NCBI GenBank assembly: GCA_965226025.1
Contig: CBDDCD010000002.1
Coordinates: 124,001-188,000, forward strand
From: Moanibacter sp965226025
GTDB lineage: Bacteria; Verrucomicrobiota; Verrucomicrobiia; Opitutales; UBA2987
Direction of reading: 5' to 3'
DNA length: 64,000 nucleotides
Shown one piece after another: positions 17,857-27,308 of this stretch. Below the pieces are notes generated by a model that was not told the DNA's origin, ran no database searches, and saw only the letters and a program-made list of their open reading frames with translations. Position 1 is the first letter of the stretch, and each line of letters starts with the position of its first letter. The translations under genes and the position numbers were made by a program.

Positions 17857-18054
17857 GGATCCAAGAATCGAGTCAGAGGCGCTTCCTTGGGAGAACTATC
17901 GACTCAAAGCGAGAGGAAGGGTGCTGGAAAGGTGCATAACGGATAAAAGGTAAGCTACCGAGGACGGAAGGCATGTCGTGGTCTACATAACGTGACGAAG
18001 ATTGATATCGGTATCAGGCTTCCACCCAAATCCTCTCGGATTTGGGACAGCCTC

Positions 18055-18432
18055 TACGATACCTTCCTGGCCGAACGGGGGGTCAATCTGAGTGTTGGTC
18101 AACGACAATTGCTGAGTTTTGCCAGAGCCATCGTGGCGGACCCCCGTATCCTCATCCTCGACGAAGCCACCGCCAGTATCGACAGCCATACTGAGCTGCT
18201 TATCCAAGGAGCCCTACAGAAACTCCTTCACAACCGAACCGCCATTGTCATCGCCCACCGCCTCTCCACCATTCGCGGTGCGGACAAGATCGTAGTACTG
18301 CAAGACGGCGAGGTCGTGGAGGTCGGTAGGCACGTCGAACTCATGTCTAATGGAGGACTCTATCAGCACCTCTACAAAATGAACTACGCCGCCATCGAGG
18401 AACCCTTGGCCGTGGAGTCGGATCCAGTGTAG
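18055..18432 (+). pseudogene. ABC transporter ATP-binding domain, C-terminal fragment
   Basis: The frame enters from IS copy A and gives YDTFLAERGVNLSVGQRQLL, with a variant LSVGQ signature motif, then Walker B ILILDEATASID and the H-loop IAHRLST. The tail is that of an exporter-type half-transporter (MsbA/MDR-like). The membrane domain and Walker A are missing and are not found elsewhere in the window. This fits a rearrangement at copy A rather than a simple insertion. It is followed by 200 bp with no gene. Confidence 0.9.
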
Positions 18433-18630
18433 GCAATCTTTCAATAGCCCCAATCGGTGCCATTTGGATGGGACTTTGACTCGCTTTTCTGGAGGGGCGA
18501 GGCTTGCCGGTCATAGCCTTGGCGACGTCTGGGCTCTCGAGCTCCTTGTCCTTATCGCCCAAGAGACCCTATCCCAGCCTACCCACATATTGCCCTGTTG
18601 CATAGTTCGTCATCCTATCTCCCCCATTAC

Positions 18631-20067
18631 GGTGACGTCCTATCCTTCCTGTAAAAAGAAAAATGGTGTAACCTCCTGAAAACAAAAATGTAACCAAACC
18701 GGGGCCGAAAGGCGGCCCCGAAAAACAGGAGACTACACCATGAAGAAGATAGCACCGAGTGAGAAGATAGAGCAAGAGCTAATGGAAGGAATCGCGAGCA
18801 GCACAGATCCACTGGGGGAGGCGGCCCGACGGGGAGCCCAGCTGATGCTGCAAAGAGCCTTGGAGATCGAAGTGAGCGATTTTTTGGGGCGAGAGCGCTA
18901 TGAGCGCTCGAGTGATGGAGCACTGCGGGGCTACCGCAATGGCTATGAGCCGAAGAAAGTGCATCTTTGCGAAGGGACGATTGAGCTGCAGGTACCGCAG
19001 ATTCGCGACGGGCTGGAGCCGTTCGAGTCGGCCTGGCTGGAAGCGATCGGACGACGCTCGAAGCGGCTTTTGGAGCTGGTGCCGATGCTCTATGTGAAAG
19101 GGATGAGTCAGCGCGATATCGAGACGGCGCTGATCGAGTCTTTGGGGGTAGAGCAGACCGGGCGCAGCGTGGTCAATGAGGTGTGCCAAAGTCTGAGGAT
19201 GGACTTTGCAAAGTGGCAGGAAAGAGATCTGAGTGGTGAGCGCGTGCTCTATCTGTTTCTGGACGGGATCTATATGAGGCTGCGGCCCGAAGACAAGAGG
19301 GCAGTGGCGGTCCTATGCGCCTACGGGATGCTCTGGGACGGACGTAAGGTATTGCTTCATATGGCCGTAGGGGACAAGGAGAGCAGCGCCTGTTGGGAGG
19401 CCTTCCTGGAGGACATGAAGAGCCGGGGATTGGCCGATCCAGTACTCAGTGTGATGGACGGTAATTCGGGTCTACGCAAGGCGGTGGGAAGGAAGTTTCC
19501 GAACAGCCTGGTGCAGCGCTGCCAGGTGCACAAGATGCGCAACATCGTCAACAAGCTTCCAGAGGTAGCCCGTCCCACCCTCAAAAAGCTCATTCACAAA
19601 GCCTTTACGGCGAAGGGATACCGCGAGGCTGTAGAACAGGCTCGCGCCATCATCGAGGAATACAAGGGGAGCTTTCCAGCCGCCATGAAGTGCCTGGAGC
19701 GTGACCTGGAGGAATCGCTCACAGCGCTGAAATTTCCCTTCCTGCACCGAAAACAGATCCGCACCACCAATCTGCTGGAGCGACTCTTCGGGGAAGGGCG
19801 CCGTCGCACCAAAGTGATTCCCCGATTCCGCTCCGAAACGAGCGGACTGTGCCTGATCTTCGCGGTCCTGGTGGATGCCTCAGAAGGCTGGCGAGGAGTC
19901 CGCATGGAACCCTACCTGGTGGAACGACTCAAACAGATCTGGAGCGATCCGGAGAGCACCTGGAAGGATCCGGACCTGATGAAATTCGCTGCCTGAAGGG
20001 AAGAAAGTAAAGATAATCTAATAGAGGTTATGCCATTCCGATTTTACAGGAAAAGGCGGACTTGACC
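18631..20067 (+). mobile_element. IS256-family insertion sequence
   Basis: 1,437 bp. The ends begin GGTGACGTCC and, on the other strand, GGTCAAGTCC, each leading to a shared TTCCTGTAAAA and then AATGG..TAACCTC. An 8-bp target duplication CCCATTAC flanks it exactly (18623-18630 and 20068-20075), the size expected for IS256. The right duplication covers the stop codon of the neighbouring PhyH gene without changing it. Confidence 0.95.
18740..19996 (+). CDS. IS256-family (mutator-type) transposase
   Basis: 418 residues, full length for the family. DDE regions are LYLFLDGIYMR (Asp), SVMDGNSGLRKAV (Asp) and TTNLLERLFGEGRRRTKVIPR (Glu). The C/H region RCQVHKMRNIVNKLP is typical of mutator-type transposases. 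No damage is seen. Confidence 0.96.
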   Translation: MKKIAPSEKIEQELMEGIASSTDPLGEAARRGAQLMLQRALEIEVSDFLGRERYERSSDGALRGYRNGYEPKKVHLCEGTIELQVPQIRDGLEPFESAWLEAIGRRSKRLLELVPMLYVKGMSQRDIETALIESLGVEQTGRSVVNEVCQSLRMDFAKWQERDLSGERVLYLFLDGIYMRLRPEDKRAVAVLCAYGMLWDGRKVLLHMAVGDKESSACWEAFLEDMKSRGLADPVLSVMDGNSGLRKAVGRKFPNSLVQRCQVHKMRNIVNKLPEVARPTLKKLIHKAFTAKGYREAVEQARAIIEEYKGSFPAAMKCLERDLEESLTALKFPFLHRKQIRTTNLLERLFGEGRRRTKVIPRFRSETSGLCLIFAVLVDASEGWRGVRMEPYLVERLKQIWSDPESTWKDPDLMKFAA

Positions 20068-20071
20068 CCCA

Positions 20072-20815
20072 TTACTTCAACCGAACAATCTCCTTCTGCT
20101 CTTCCGAAAGCCTCCCTTCCAAATCCCCGCTGAAGTGGAGCCCCTGGCCACCCCAATCGGGCATGTAACCGATACTATAGCAATAATACAGAGTTCGGCG
20201 GGGGCGACCGGAGGTGTTTACCATCGAACCATGAGTTAGCGCCTCTGTGAAGATGATCGCATCACCCGCGCAAGCGGGCACCGGCGTTAAAGCCGGATTC
20301 TCTTCCGGGTGCCTTCCCCAAGGACGGGGAAAGTTGCTCTTATGCGATCCCGGTATGACCGCGAAACACCCATCCTCCTCCTCACAATTCAACAACGGAT
20401 ACACGACTTTAGTCAGAGTGGATATCATCTGGCCGTTCCGGCAGCGGTACTGGCACTTCGGGTTGATTGGCGTTCCCTCCATATGCATACCGGTGTAGCC
20501 GCCTCCCCAACGGTAAATGGTATAGGTATGGTTCAACCGGTAGGGGCCCCCAGTGACTTCGGCAATCACATCCAAAACCGGAGCCAAGTCGATCAGCTCC
20601 AGAAAGGCCGGATCCGACTCGAGAATATTGGAGATGTACAAATTCTCCGACGTTTTCTCCGACCCGAGAACCAATGGTTCAGGATACTGCGCGGGATCCA
20701 TCTCCTCTAGACGATCCAAAATCGCGGTGCAGGAGCTCTGTCGCTCAGAGAGCAGAACGCCTTTCAAGACAAGATATCCCTGCAAATCAAATAGGTACTT
20801 CTGTTCCTCTGTCAT
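20072..20815 (-). CDS. PhyH family protein with an HxE metal motif
   Basis: 247 residues. The metal motif reads GMHMEGTP (His111-Met-Glu113), glutamate replacing the usual aspartate, with distal His195 in EALTHGSMVN and Arg206/207. The CFAVIPGSHKSNFPRPW segment and RCRNGQM place it in the same broad subfamily as the HxG protein at 3069-3863. It diverges from the TauD-like gene across a 67-bp gap, so the two may share a regulatory region. An IS256 copy sits against its 3' end. Confidence 0.88.
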   Translation of the reverse strand: MTEEQKYLFDLQGYLVLKGVLLSERQSSCTAILDRLEEMDPAQYPEPLVLGSEKTSENLYISNILESDPAFLELIDLAPVLDVIAEVTGGPYRLNHTYTIYRWGGGYTGMHMEGTPINPKCQYRCRNGQMISTLTKVVYPLLNCEEEDGCFAVIPGSHKSNFPRPWGRHPEENPALTPVPACAGDAIIFTEALTHGSMVNTSGRPRRTLYYCYSIGYMPDWGGQGLHFSGDLEGRLSEEQKEIVRLK

Positions 20816-20882
20816 AGACTATTCTTGTTTCCAGACGAAATTTTCACACTACTATCCGACATTTACTGCTATTCATAGAGAA

Positions 20883-21707
20883 ATGAAGCTTTCCCTCAAG
20901 CCTATCACGCCCTGCTGCGGAGCTGAAGTTGTAGGATTCGATCTGGCACAGCCGCTCGACGAGGAATCGGTAACGTCGCTCCAAAATGCGCTAGCCGAAC
21001 ACGGCGTGCTCTTTTTTCGAAATCAGGACCTGACACCAACCCAACAGAAAGCGATCGGAGCTTATTTCGGCAAGCTGCACCTTCATCCAGCCTGGCCTAG
21101 GCTCCTCGAAGGCCATCCGGAAATCATGGAGTTGCTTACGGACAAGAACTCCAAGCACATCGCAGGTGAGAATTGGCATTCTGACGTATCCTGCGATGCC
21201 AAACCGCCGCTCGGGACAGTGCTCTATCTGCTTGAAGTTCCGCCCGTGGGTGGTGACACGCTCTTCGCAAATACACAAGCGGCTTTCGATTCACTTTCAG
21301 GTCCGATGCAACAATTCCTCTGCGGCCTGACCGCCCTACACGACGGCGAACATCAATATCGGGGACGGTACGAAGGAACTGAGGATGAAGGCAAAGAGTA
21401 CCCTCATGCTACACATCCGGTGGTGCGTACCCATCCGGTCAGCGGTCGTAACACTCTTTTTGTGAACCGCATATTCACCACCCGCATCGTCGAACTGGAA
21501 GAACCGGAGAGCCAGTTGATTCTAAATATGCTCTTCGACCACATTGAGCAGCCGGAATTCCAATGTCGCATTCAATGGGAATGCGGATCTGTTGCCATCT
21601 GGGACAACCGATGCGTCCAACATAAAGCCCTCTGGGACTACTTCCCTAACCGACGACACGCCCGTAGAGTAACGATCGAAGGCGAGACGCCCTTTTTTCG
21701 TTCCTAG
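20883..21707 (+). CDS. TauD/TfdA-family Fe(II)/2-oxoglutarate dioxygenase
   Basis: 274 residues from ATG 20883, chosen because MKLSLKPITPCCGAEVVGFD is the canonical TauD start. Triad: His99 and Asp101 in NWHSDVS and His247 in VQHKALWDY, with Arg261/262 in the HARRVTIEGE block for 2-oxoglutarate. PPLGTVLYLLEVPPVGGDTLFAN is the family core. TauD relatives oxidise taurine, alkyl sulfates or aryl-oxy acids; the presence of sulfatases elsewhere in the window makes a sulfonate or sulfate ester an attractive but unproven substrate. Confidence 0.93.
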   Translation: MKLSLKPITPCCGAEVVGFDLAQPLDEESVTSLQNALAEHGVLFFRNQDLTPTQQKAIGAYFGKLHLHPAWPRLLEGHPEIMELLTDKNSKHIAGENWHSDVSCDAKPPLGTVLYLLEVPPVGGDTLFANTQAAFDSLSGPMQQFLCGLTALHDGEHQYRGRYEGTEDEGKEYPHATHPVVRTHPVSGRNTLFVNRIFTTRIVELEEPESQLILNMLFDHIEQPEFQCRIQWECGSVAIWDNRCVQHKALWDYFPNRRHARRVTIEGETPFFRS

Positions 21708-21903
21708 CCCCAAACTCAGCGGACTCCTGACGCACGGGCACCTACCATGCAATCCGAGGTGGTCCGCGGCCTCCGGACGCGGAATCGCGGGGAAGCTAGG
21801 CTTGACCTCATGCCGCGCCGGGACGTCGCGGCCCACCGTAAATTGTAATGAACGAACGCACTGGGTACTCCATTGAGCTTGCATATTCTGAGCTGGAGAA
21901 ATC

Positions 21904-22884
21904 TCACAACGCCTCCGGGTTCACCACATGCTCCCAGGGCTCGCCATGCAACAGCGCCACAATGCTATCTGCCGCCATCAGCCCCATTCCTCTAAATGCC
22001 GTCTCGCTCGCGCTCCCGATGTGCGCGGAGATGGTGACATTATCCAGCTTGAGTAACGGGTCGTCCATGGATATAGGCTCAGGGTCTGAAACGTCGATCG
22101 CGGCCCGCATGATGGAGCCGTTGGAAAGCGCCTCATAGAGAGCCCTCTGATCCGTCACCGGACCCCGTGCCATGTTGATGAATACTGATGTAGGTTTCAT
22201 CATCTCAAACTGTTCCTCCCCCATAATTTGCCGCGTCTGGTCGGTTAGAGGACAATGCAACGAAACGAAGTCAGCCTCCCGCAGGAGGGAGGGCAAGTCA
22301 GGCATCCACTCCGCTCCCAGTTCCTTCTCGATTTCGGGTTTACGCGTCCTCGAGTGATAGATCACACGCATCTCGAATCCCTGAGCCCTTCGAGCCACCT
22401 TCTGCCCTATTCCGCCAAAGCCGAAGATTCCCAGGGTCCTGCCGTGGACGTCCAAGCCAAGGTAGGGCGTCTGGTCGAAAAACCTCCACTTTCCGGAACG
22501 AATCGAACGGTCGGAATATGAAACCCTGCGAGCCGCATCGAGCAACAGGGCGAAAGTAAAGTCCGCGCAAGCGTCCTGCAAGATACCGGGTGTGTTGGTT
22601 AGAACGATTCCGTTCCGCGTCGCAGCAGGGATGTCGACGTTATCAGTCCCTACCGCCCGATTGCCGATCACCTTAAGACGAGTGGCCTGGTCGAGAACCT
22701 CGGCATCGAGGAGATCGACACTTTCCGGCAAGAAGGCGTCGAACTCACTTGCATTTTTCCTGATGAGGTCGCGCGGCGGCGATTCATGGCTGTCCCACAC
22801 CTCGACTTCGAAGTGTTCCGACAGCCTCTCGTAGATCGATCGATCATGAAAACTCCGCAGAACCCAGACTCTCCGTTTGGCCAT
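21904..22884 (-). CDS. D-isomer-specific 2-hydroxyacid dehydrogenase
   Basis: 326 residues. The NAD-binding motif is GIFGFGGIGQKVA. Catalytic residues are Arg in INMARGP, Glu in DVSDPEPIS and His in ISAHIGSAS. GRAVGTDNVDIPA and TPGILQDACADFTFALLL (18 residues) match the glyoxylate/hydroxypyruvate reductase branch. It is one of three such dehydrogenases in the window, the others being at 26337-27308 and 63412-64000. The start codon lies 17 bp from the E3 repeat. Confidence 0.93.
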   Translation of the reverse strand: MAKRRVWVLRSFHDRSIYERLSEHFEVEVWDSHESPPRDLIRKNASEFDAFLPESVDLLDAEVLDQATRLKVIGNRAVGTDNVDIPAATRNGIVLTNTPGILQDACADFTFALLLDAARRVSYSDRSIRSGKWRFFDQTPYLGLDVHGRTLGIFGFGGIGQKVARRAQGFEMRVIYHSRTRKPEIEKELGAEWMPDLPSLLREADFVSLHCPLTDQTRQIMGEEQFEMMKPTSVFINMARGPVTDQRALYEALSNGSIMRAAIDVSDPEPISMDDPLLKLDNVTISAHIGSASETAFRGMGLMAADSIVALLHGEPWEHVVNPEAL

Positions 22885-22900
22885 GATCTAATTTCTCGCT

Positions 22901-22949
22901 AGGAATCTGTCGGACTTAGTACTCGAGTACTAGCCCCCGACAGTTTCCT
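22901..22949. repeat. Shortened inverted-end element E3
   Basis: The left end AGGAATCTGTCGG and right end CCGACAGTTTCCT (one mismatch) are only 49 bp apart outside to outside, about half the family length. The interior holds the palindrome AGTACTCGAGTACT. The right end encodes the last residues (KETVGG) of the PhyH gene at 22930. Confidence 0.7.
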
Positions 22950-23730
22950 TCAGGCAATCATCGTCGAGGGGCTGCAACGGTGTAAAGTCGCGATTGTTCT
23001 GATACCAGGGCCGTTCCGTGCCGGTGCAGGTGTTGCTAACGGCGTTGTAAATCAAGTAGAGTATGGCCCGTCGCCAAGGGGAAACATTGTTAGCCGAACC
23101 ATGCACGACGTTGCAGTCGACGAAAGCAACCGATCCCGCCGGCCCGATTAACGCTTCAATTCCGTTCTCATCGGCAAGACCCTCCAAGGTGGCGTGATCG
23201 ATGTGATGCAACGCATACCCTCTCCCTTTCGCGTCTTGATGAAGTTTCGAGTCGAGAGTACCGTGCCGTTGCGATCCCGGCACCACCAGGAGCGGCGAAT
23301 TAGCGGCTGAACAGTCGTCGATGAACACGGATGCCATTACGCATCGCGGCTCAGGCATGCCGTCTATCATATGCCAGGGTGGGTAGTCCTGGTGCCATTC
23401 CCAGGAGGTGCCCCCACCGAAACCCGGCTTGGGATTCAATCGGCTCTGGTGAAGGTAGACACCATCCTGTAAGAGCTGACGCACCGGGCCTATCAGGCGG
23501 GGGAGAAGCGAGAGACACCGGAAAGGTTCGGAATACACGTGAGCACCGAATGCCAGCCTGGCGACCGTAGGATCTTCTTTCTCAAGAATCACTTCCGGCC
23601 CTGGGCGACTCAGTATGTCCGGTACCGCCCGTTGTAGAACAGCTACCTCGTCCCTTTCCAGATGACCCGGGAAGAACAGGTAGCCCCGCTCTTCGAACTC
23701 AGTTATCTGGGCTTGGGTGAGTTTCATCAA
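22930..23730 (-). CDS. PhyH family protein, ectoine-hydroxylase-like
   Basis: 266 residues. The active-site segment WEWHQDYPPWHMIDGMPEPR follows the EctD/proline-hydroxylase pattern (His113, Asp115), with SPLLVVPGSQRHG and the distal His210 in CNVVHGSANN; Arg220/221 follow. No ectoine synthesis genes are nearby, so the substrate may be another amino acid or polyamine-like compound. The C-terminus DDDCLKETVGG is encoded in the E3 repeat. A deleted relative lies at 38170-38511. Confidence 0.9.
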   Translation of the reverse strand: MMKLTQAQITEFEERGYLFFPGHLERDEVAVLQRAVPDILSRPGPEVILEKEDPTVARLAFGAHVYSEPFRCLSLLPRLIGPVRQLLQDGVYLHQSRLNPKPGFGGGTSWEWHQDYPPWHMIDGMPEPRCVMASVFIDDCSAANSPLLVVPGSQRHGTLDSKLHQDAKGRGYALHHIDHATLEGLADENGIEALIGPAGSVAFVDCNVVHGSANNVSPWRRAILYLIYNAVSNTCTGTERPWYQNNRDFTPLQPLDDDCLKETVGG

Positions 23731-23766
23731 TCGCGAGCTCTTTGGTCCTCGGTAGGTGCAGCAGCC

Positions 23767-24225
23767 CTAAAGGCCTTGGCTGGAATCCACTTCACCTGAT
23801 CGAATTTCGACTTGTTTCGGCTTCGTAGCTTGCCGACCTCTCCATTCTTTGCGCACTCGGTAGAGCCTCTCTGTAAAACCTCCTTCTTCAAGGAAATCTC
23901 GCTCCTGTCTCTGAACCTGGCGCCTGAGCAGGTATGTTGCCTGATTGATCACACATATCAGAGTATTCGCGGCCACTTCCGGCGCCGCCTCGCCGATGCC
24001 GTAGGGGTCGAGTCTCTCTCTCCCGTCCGACTCGTCCGACTCCCCCTCTTCCCGCGTCCCTTCGAGCAACCTAAGTGCCGCCCGCACATCCAGCACGATC
24101 CGGTTCAAGAGGTCCCGTATCTCCTCAGGTTCCTTCGGACCACCGTCAGGGAAAGACCGCTTCGATAACTTCCCGATCCAATCGAGTTTCTCCAGTGCTT
24201 TTGCAACAGGGTCATCCTCAACCAT
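23767..24225 (-). CDS. Four-helix-bundle suffix domain-like protein
   Basis: 152 residues. The C-terminal half (EVAANTLICVINQATYLLRR, then ERDFLEEGGFTERLYRVR) resembles the 'four helix bundle suffix' domain usually fused behind a 23S-IVS/S23-type four-helix protein. Here the N-terminal half (KALEKLDWIGKLSKR to DVRAALRLLEGT) is helical and is followed by an acidic linker. No separate S23-like gene adjoins it. Function unknown; the family call is from memory of the motif and is moderate. Confidence 0.55.
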   Translation of the reverse strand: MVEDDPVAKALEKLDWIGKLSKRSFPDGGPKEPEEIRDLLNRIVLDVRAALRLLEGTREEGESDESDGRERLDPYGIGEAAPEVAANTLICVINQATYLLRRQVQRQERDFLEEGGFTERLYRVRKEWRGRQATKPKQVEIRSGEVDSSQGL

Positions 24226-24430
24226 CCTTTAGACTTTCTAATCATCGGTTTTATAAAGCTGCCTGGTCTCCTTGGAGGTTGCAAGAGCCATGATCTTCTT
24301 TCTCTGAATAGGGTCGTGTAGCCGCGTGTTTCGGTATCCTCCGGACCGTCGATAACGGGCACATCCTTTCCGGATTCGGGCCGATGCGAGTCTTGACCTT
24401 TCCAATCGCTGCTCCGCATCCTCCTCACCC

Positions 24431-26113
24431 GTGAACACATCCCAACACCGCGTCGTCTACAACGGCGATTGGGGAGCTCTCTTTTGGTCTCCGAACATCT
24501 GGCAGCCCGAGGGTGGACCGTATTCCGCCAAGGTCATGCATCGCTTCGCCCAGCTTCTGAAGGACAGCGGGGTCGATACCTTCGCCATCAGTCCTAACAC
24601 CCAGATCGCGTGGTACCCAAGCAAGGTGGTGCCGACCGCTCTCGACGGGTACACCCGAGGCGACCAGCGATGGGCCCACTGGTTTCGTGCTCACCCGCCT
24701 GAGACCAACTTCGCCATGATGGACCACTACCTCGACCTCGTAGAGGCCGGAGTCGATTGGCTGGCCGAGTCGATCAAAGCTTGCGAAGAGAGGGAGATAG
24801 CCCCGTGGATCTCGGTGCGTACCAACGACCCGCATGGCTATCTCGAGAAGTGGGTCGACAATCCCATCAATTGTCCGCTCTTCAAAGATCCGGTTAATCG
24901 CCTCTCGGGAACTCCCCTCCGACCCGGACGCCATGCCGACGTCCTCTGGGTCGGGCTCAACTACGAGCAAAAAGAAGTGCGGGACTATTTCTACACCATG
25001 ATCCGCGAACTGGTGATGGATTATGACGCTCGGGGTCTCGAGCTCGACTTCCTGCGCACTCCAGCCATCTGTGAGCCCAATGCATCACCGGAGATGGTCG
25101 ACACAATCTCAGCATGGATCGGCGATATTCGCGCCCTGACCCAGGCGAAGGCGGAGCAAAACAGTACTCCCTACCCTTTCGGCCTGCGCATCCCTTCAGA
25201 GCTCGGCGCCCTCCGTAGTATCGGACTTGACATCAAGGACGTGGTCGCAGCCGGCTTTGTCGATTTTCTCAGTTTCAGCAATTACATGCAGACCTCCTGG
25301 GACCTGCCAGTGGATCGGCTCAGGGCTGAATTCGATGAAAAAATCGCCATCTACGGCAACGTCGAAGTTGCTTTGAACGGCGTTCCCGCCTACAACCACG
25401 AGTCGGCGGTGGGTAGTATAGAACACTCCTCAATCACCGAACAGGATGTGCCCGGCAGCGAAATTCGCTGTCCCTTCGTAATCACGGAAGCGCTTCGAGG
25501 AGCCGCGGCGGGCAAGCTGGCGTTGGGCGCTGACGGAATTGTCCTCTACAATTATTACGCTGCCGACGAAGACAACGCCAATGTGCGGATCTGCACGATG
25601 GAGAATATGCGAGCCGACTACTCGGCCATTCGCGGCGTCGGTGATCTGGAAAACCTGCGAGGGAAAACCAAGCAGTATGCGTTCACGACCATGCTGGCGC
25701 CAGTGTGGAATCCTCCCTTCGATGGACCCGACCCACTGCCGCACATTCTGGAGCCGGACTGGCGGCGTCTCTTTCGTCTGCCCATGTGTTCCGAACCCAC
25801 CAATCTAGGACTGGAGTTGATCATTCAAGTCGTCGTAGATCGGCGCGCCGACCTCCCTCCCATTAGCGTGAGCTTTAACGACGTCTGGCCAGCTCTCGAG
25901 GGAGAGCCAACCGACCTACTGCTCTTTCCCCAGCGGGAATTCACCCATCACTTACCGGAATACACGGCTTTCAACTACACCTTCGATGTGGCCCGCATTG
26001 TCGACGGTTGGAACGAGATCTGTGTCTACAACGGGTGCCACCAGCGGCAAACAGCCGAGGAGCGGAGGGAAAACTCCATCACTATTCGAAGCCTGGAACT
26101 GGCCGTGAAGTGA
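24431..26113 (+). CDS. GH10-like/TIM-barrel glycoside hydrolase-like protein
   Basis: 560 residues from GTG 24431. A TIM-barrel reading is supported by alternating strand motifs: APWISVRTND, ARGLELDFLRTP (the acidic ELD at a strand end is a candidate catalytic site), GFVDFLSFSNYMQ, NVEVALNGVPAYN and GADGIVLYNYYAAD. The last 130 residues form a beta-rich domain. No signal peptide, so it acts on imported oligosaccharides or glycosides. The 205 bp upstream hold no gene. It resembles 'family 10 glycosylhydrolase' annotations in PVC bacteria; specificity is unknown. Confidence 0.65.
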   Translation: MNTSQHRVVYNGDWGALFWSPNIWQPEGGPYSAKVMHRFAQLLKDSGVDTFAISPNTQIAWYPSKVVPTALDGYTRGDQRWAHWFRAHPPETNFAMMDHYLDLVEAGVDWLAESIKACEEREIAPWISVRTNDPHGYLEKWVDNPINCPLFKDPVNRLSGTPLRPGRHADVLWVGLNYEQKEVRDYFYTMIRELVMDYDARGLELDFLRTPAICEPNASPEMVDTISAWIGDIRALTQAKAEQNSTPYPFGLRIPSELGALRSIGLDIKDVVAAGFVDFLSFSNYMQTSWDLPVDRLRAEFDEKIAIYGNVEVALNGVPAYNHESAVGSIEHSSITEQDVPGSEIRCPFVITEALRGAAAGKLALGADGIVLYNYYAADEDNANVRICTMENMRADYSAIRGVGDLENLRGKTKQYAFTTMLAPVWNPPFDGPDPLPHILEPDWRRLFRLPMCSEPTNLGLELIIQVVVDRRADLPPISVSFNDVWPALEGEPTDLLLFPQREFTHHLPEYTAFNYTFDVARIVDGWNEICVYNGCHQRQTAEERRENSITIRSLELAVK

Positions 26114-26151
26114 ACATCCGACCAACCTTGGTCGACGACGATATGCTCACA

Positions 26152-26202
26152 CATTCCGCTACCTCCGAATCGAAGCTCGTAGCGGAATGCGTAAGCATTT
26201 CG
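26152..26202 (+). repeat. REP-like hairpin, GTAG family, copy 1
   Basis: GTAGCGGAATGCGTAAGCATT lies at 26179-26199, where AATGC and GCATT pair around a GTAA tetraloop. An upstream CATTCCGCTAC (26152-26162) can pair with GTAGCGGAATG (26179-26189) instead, giving two alternative hairpins. A related copy with a covarying stem is at 56802-56825. Confidence 0.65.
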
Positions 26203-26336
26203 ACGATCTCGCCGTTGATCTCGGCCTCTCCGAACCTCCCGGCAATCCGTCGAAGACCCTGCGCCAGTCAAAGCGAATCAGCATCGAAGATTCTATCCAA
26301 ATCCAATCTACCTGTCCTCGAAGGACTCCGGCCCTT

Positions 26337-27308
26337 CTACTGATCCACCCGAAAAAGCGGCTCTAATCCCTGGGCCAGACGATCCAAATTCTCGGCCGCG
26401 GCACCCGCTCGCTTCCGGGCCGTTCCGTCTGTTACGCCTGCAATGTGTGGAGTTGTGATCACGTTGGGCAACTGGTAAACAGGCAGGGTGGGGTCCGGTG
26501 GCTCCTGGGAGAAGACATCCAAGCCGGCGCCCCCCAGCCGACCGCCGAGCAAGGCTTCATGCAACGCGGCTTCGTCTACCAAGGCGCCCCGGGCAACATT
26601 GATAATGCAAGCTGAGGATTTCATCAATGCGAGGCGGCGTGAATCGATGATGTGACGAGTTTCCGGCGTCAAGTGCAGGTGGACCGAAAGAAAATCACTT
26701 TCGCTCACCACACGGTCGATGTCGTCCGGAGTACCCATAAACTCCGGTCGCAGTTCATTCAGAACCTCTGCTTCGATCTGCCGCACATCCACCGCCTGAA
26801 TCCATATACCGAAGGGCCGTGCTCTCCGTGCGAGGTCCTGGCCGCTGGCACCGAAACCAATGATCCCGAGCACCTTTCCTTCCACCTCCGACCCCGTTGG
26901 CTCGTACATTGTCCCCGACTTGAAGTTCACCGCAGCCTCGCAGATCTGGCGAGACAGATTAAGAATAAATATCATGGCGCATTCGGCCAGCGCCACACTG
27001 CTGAACTGACCGGGGCTGTTGGAAATCACGAACCCCTTTGTCTTCATATACTCAAGATCGACGTGGTCGAGCCCGGTCCCGAGGATCTGCCACAGCCTGA
27101 CATCCCGAGCCGCGTCGTACATCTCGCGGGTGCCCACGCTCCCTCCGGTGTCCAGGACCGCCTCTACTCCAGCGAACTGCTCCGCAATCGGCTTGCTGTT
27201 GTCAATGATTGCCAGATCGTGATTGGGAGACACCGCCGCAACCACCTCCTCCCGCCAAATCGGATCGATCGTATCCATCGGCAGATAAAGAACCTTTAAT
27301 CGTTTCAT
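26337..27308 (-). CDS. D-isomer-specific 2-hydroxyacid dehydrogenase
   Basis: 323 residues. The NAD motif is GIIGFGASGQDLA, and the catalytic residues are Arg in INVARGALVDE, Glu in FSQEPPDP and His in TTPHIAGVT. The start overlaps the stop of the UxuA-like gene as ATGA, so it is translationally coupled. Reduction of a keto-sugar acid, or oxidation of a hydroxy acid made or used by the UxuA-like partner, is the simplest reading. Confidence 0.93.
   Translation of the reverse strand: MKRLKVLYLPMDTIDPIWREEVVAAVSPNHDLAIIDNSKPIAEQFAGVEAVLDTGGSVGTREMYDAARDVRLWQILGTGLDHVDLEYMKTKGFVISNSPGQFSSVALAECAMIFILNLSRQICEAAVNFKSGTMYEPTGSEVEGKVLGIIGFGASGQDLARRARPFGIWIQAVDVRQIEAEVLNELRPEFMGTPDDIDRVVSESDFLSVHLHLTPETRHIIDSRRLALMKSSACIINVARGALVDEAALHEALLGGRLGGAGLDVFSQEPPDPTLPVYQLPNVITTPHIAGVTDGTARKRAGAAAENLDRLAQGLEPLFRVDQ

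Larger units (their letters stand above)
16238..18054 (+). mobile_element. 1,817-bp insertion sequence, copy A
   Basis: The ends are GAGCCCGTCCCA and TGGGACAGCCTC, imperfect inverted repeats. It is almost identical to copies B (30645-32461) and C (34279-36095), and all three are exactly 1,817 bp. Unlike B and C its flanks do not match (left TAGGTA, right TACGATA), so it has probably recombined with another copy since insertion. The 6-7 bp target duplications of B and C, the size and the DDE transposase are most like ISNCY (ISDol1-type) elements. That family call is tentative. Confidence 0.9.

Noticed and set aside
16614..17864. Repeated long antisense reading frames inside the 1,817-bp IS (also in copies B and C)
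   Set aside because: They are mirror frames of a conserved transposase, recur only because the IS is repeated, and show no family motifs.
20266..20290. REP-like CCCGCGCAAGCGGG inside the PhyH gene at 20072-20815
   Set aside because: It is part of conserved coding sequence and only partly palindromic; treated as chance.
20072..20815. Non-catalytic PhyH because Asp of HxD is missing
   Set aside because: The position is Glu, which can serve as a metal ligand, and the distal His and Arg are kept.
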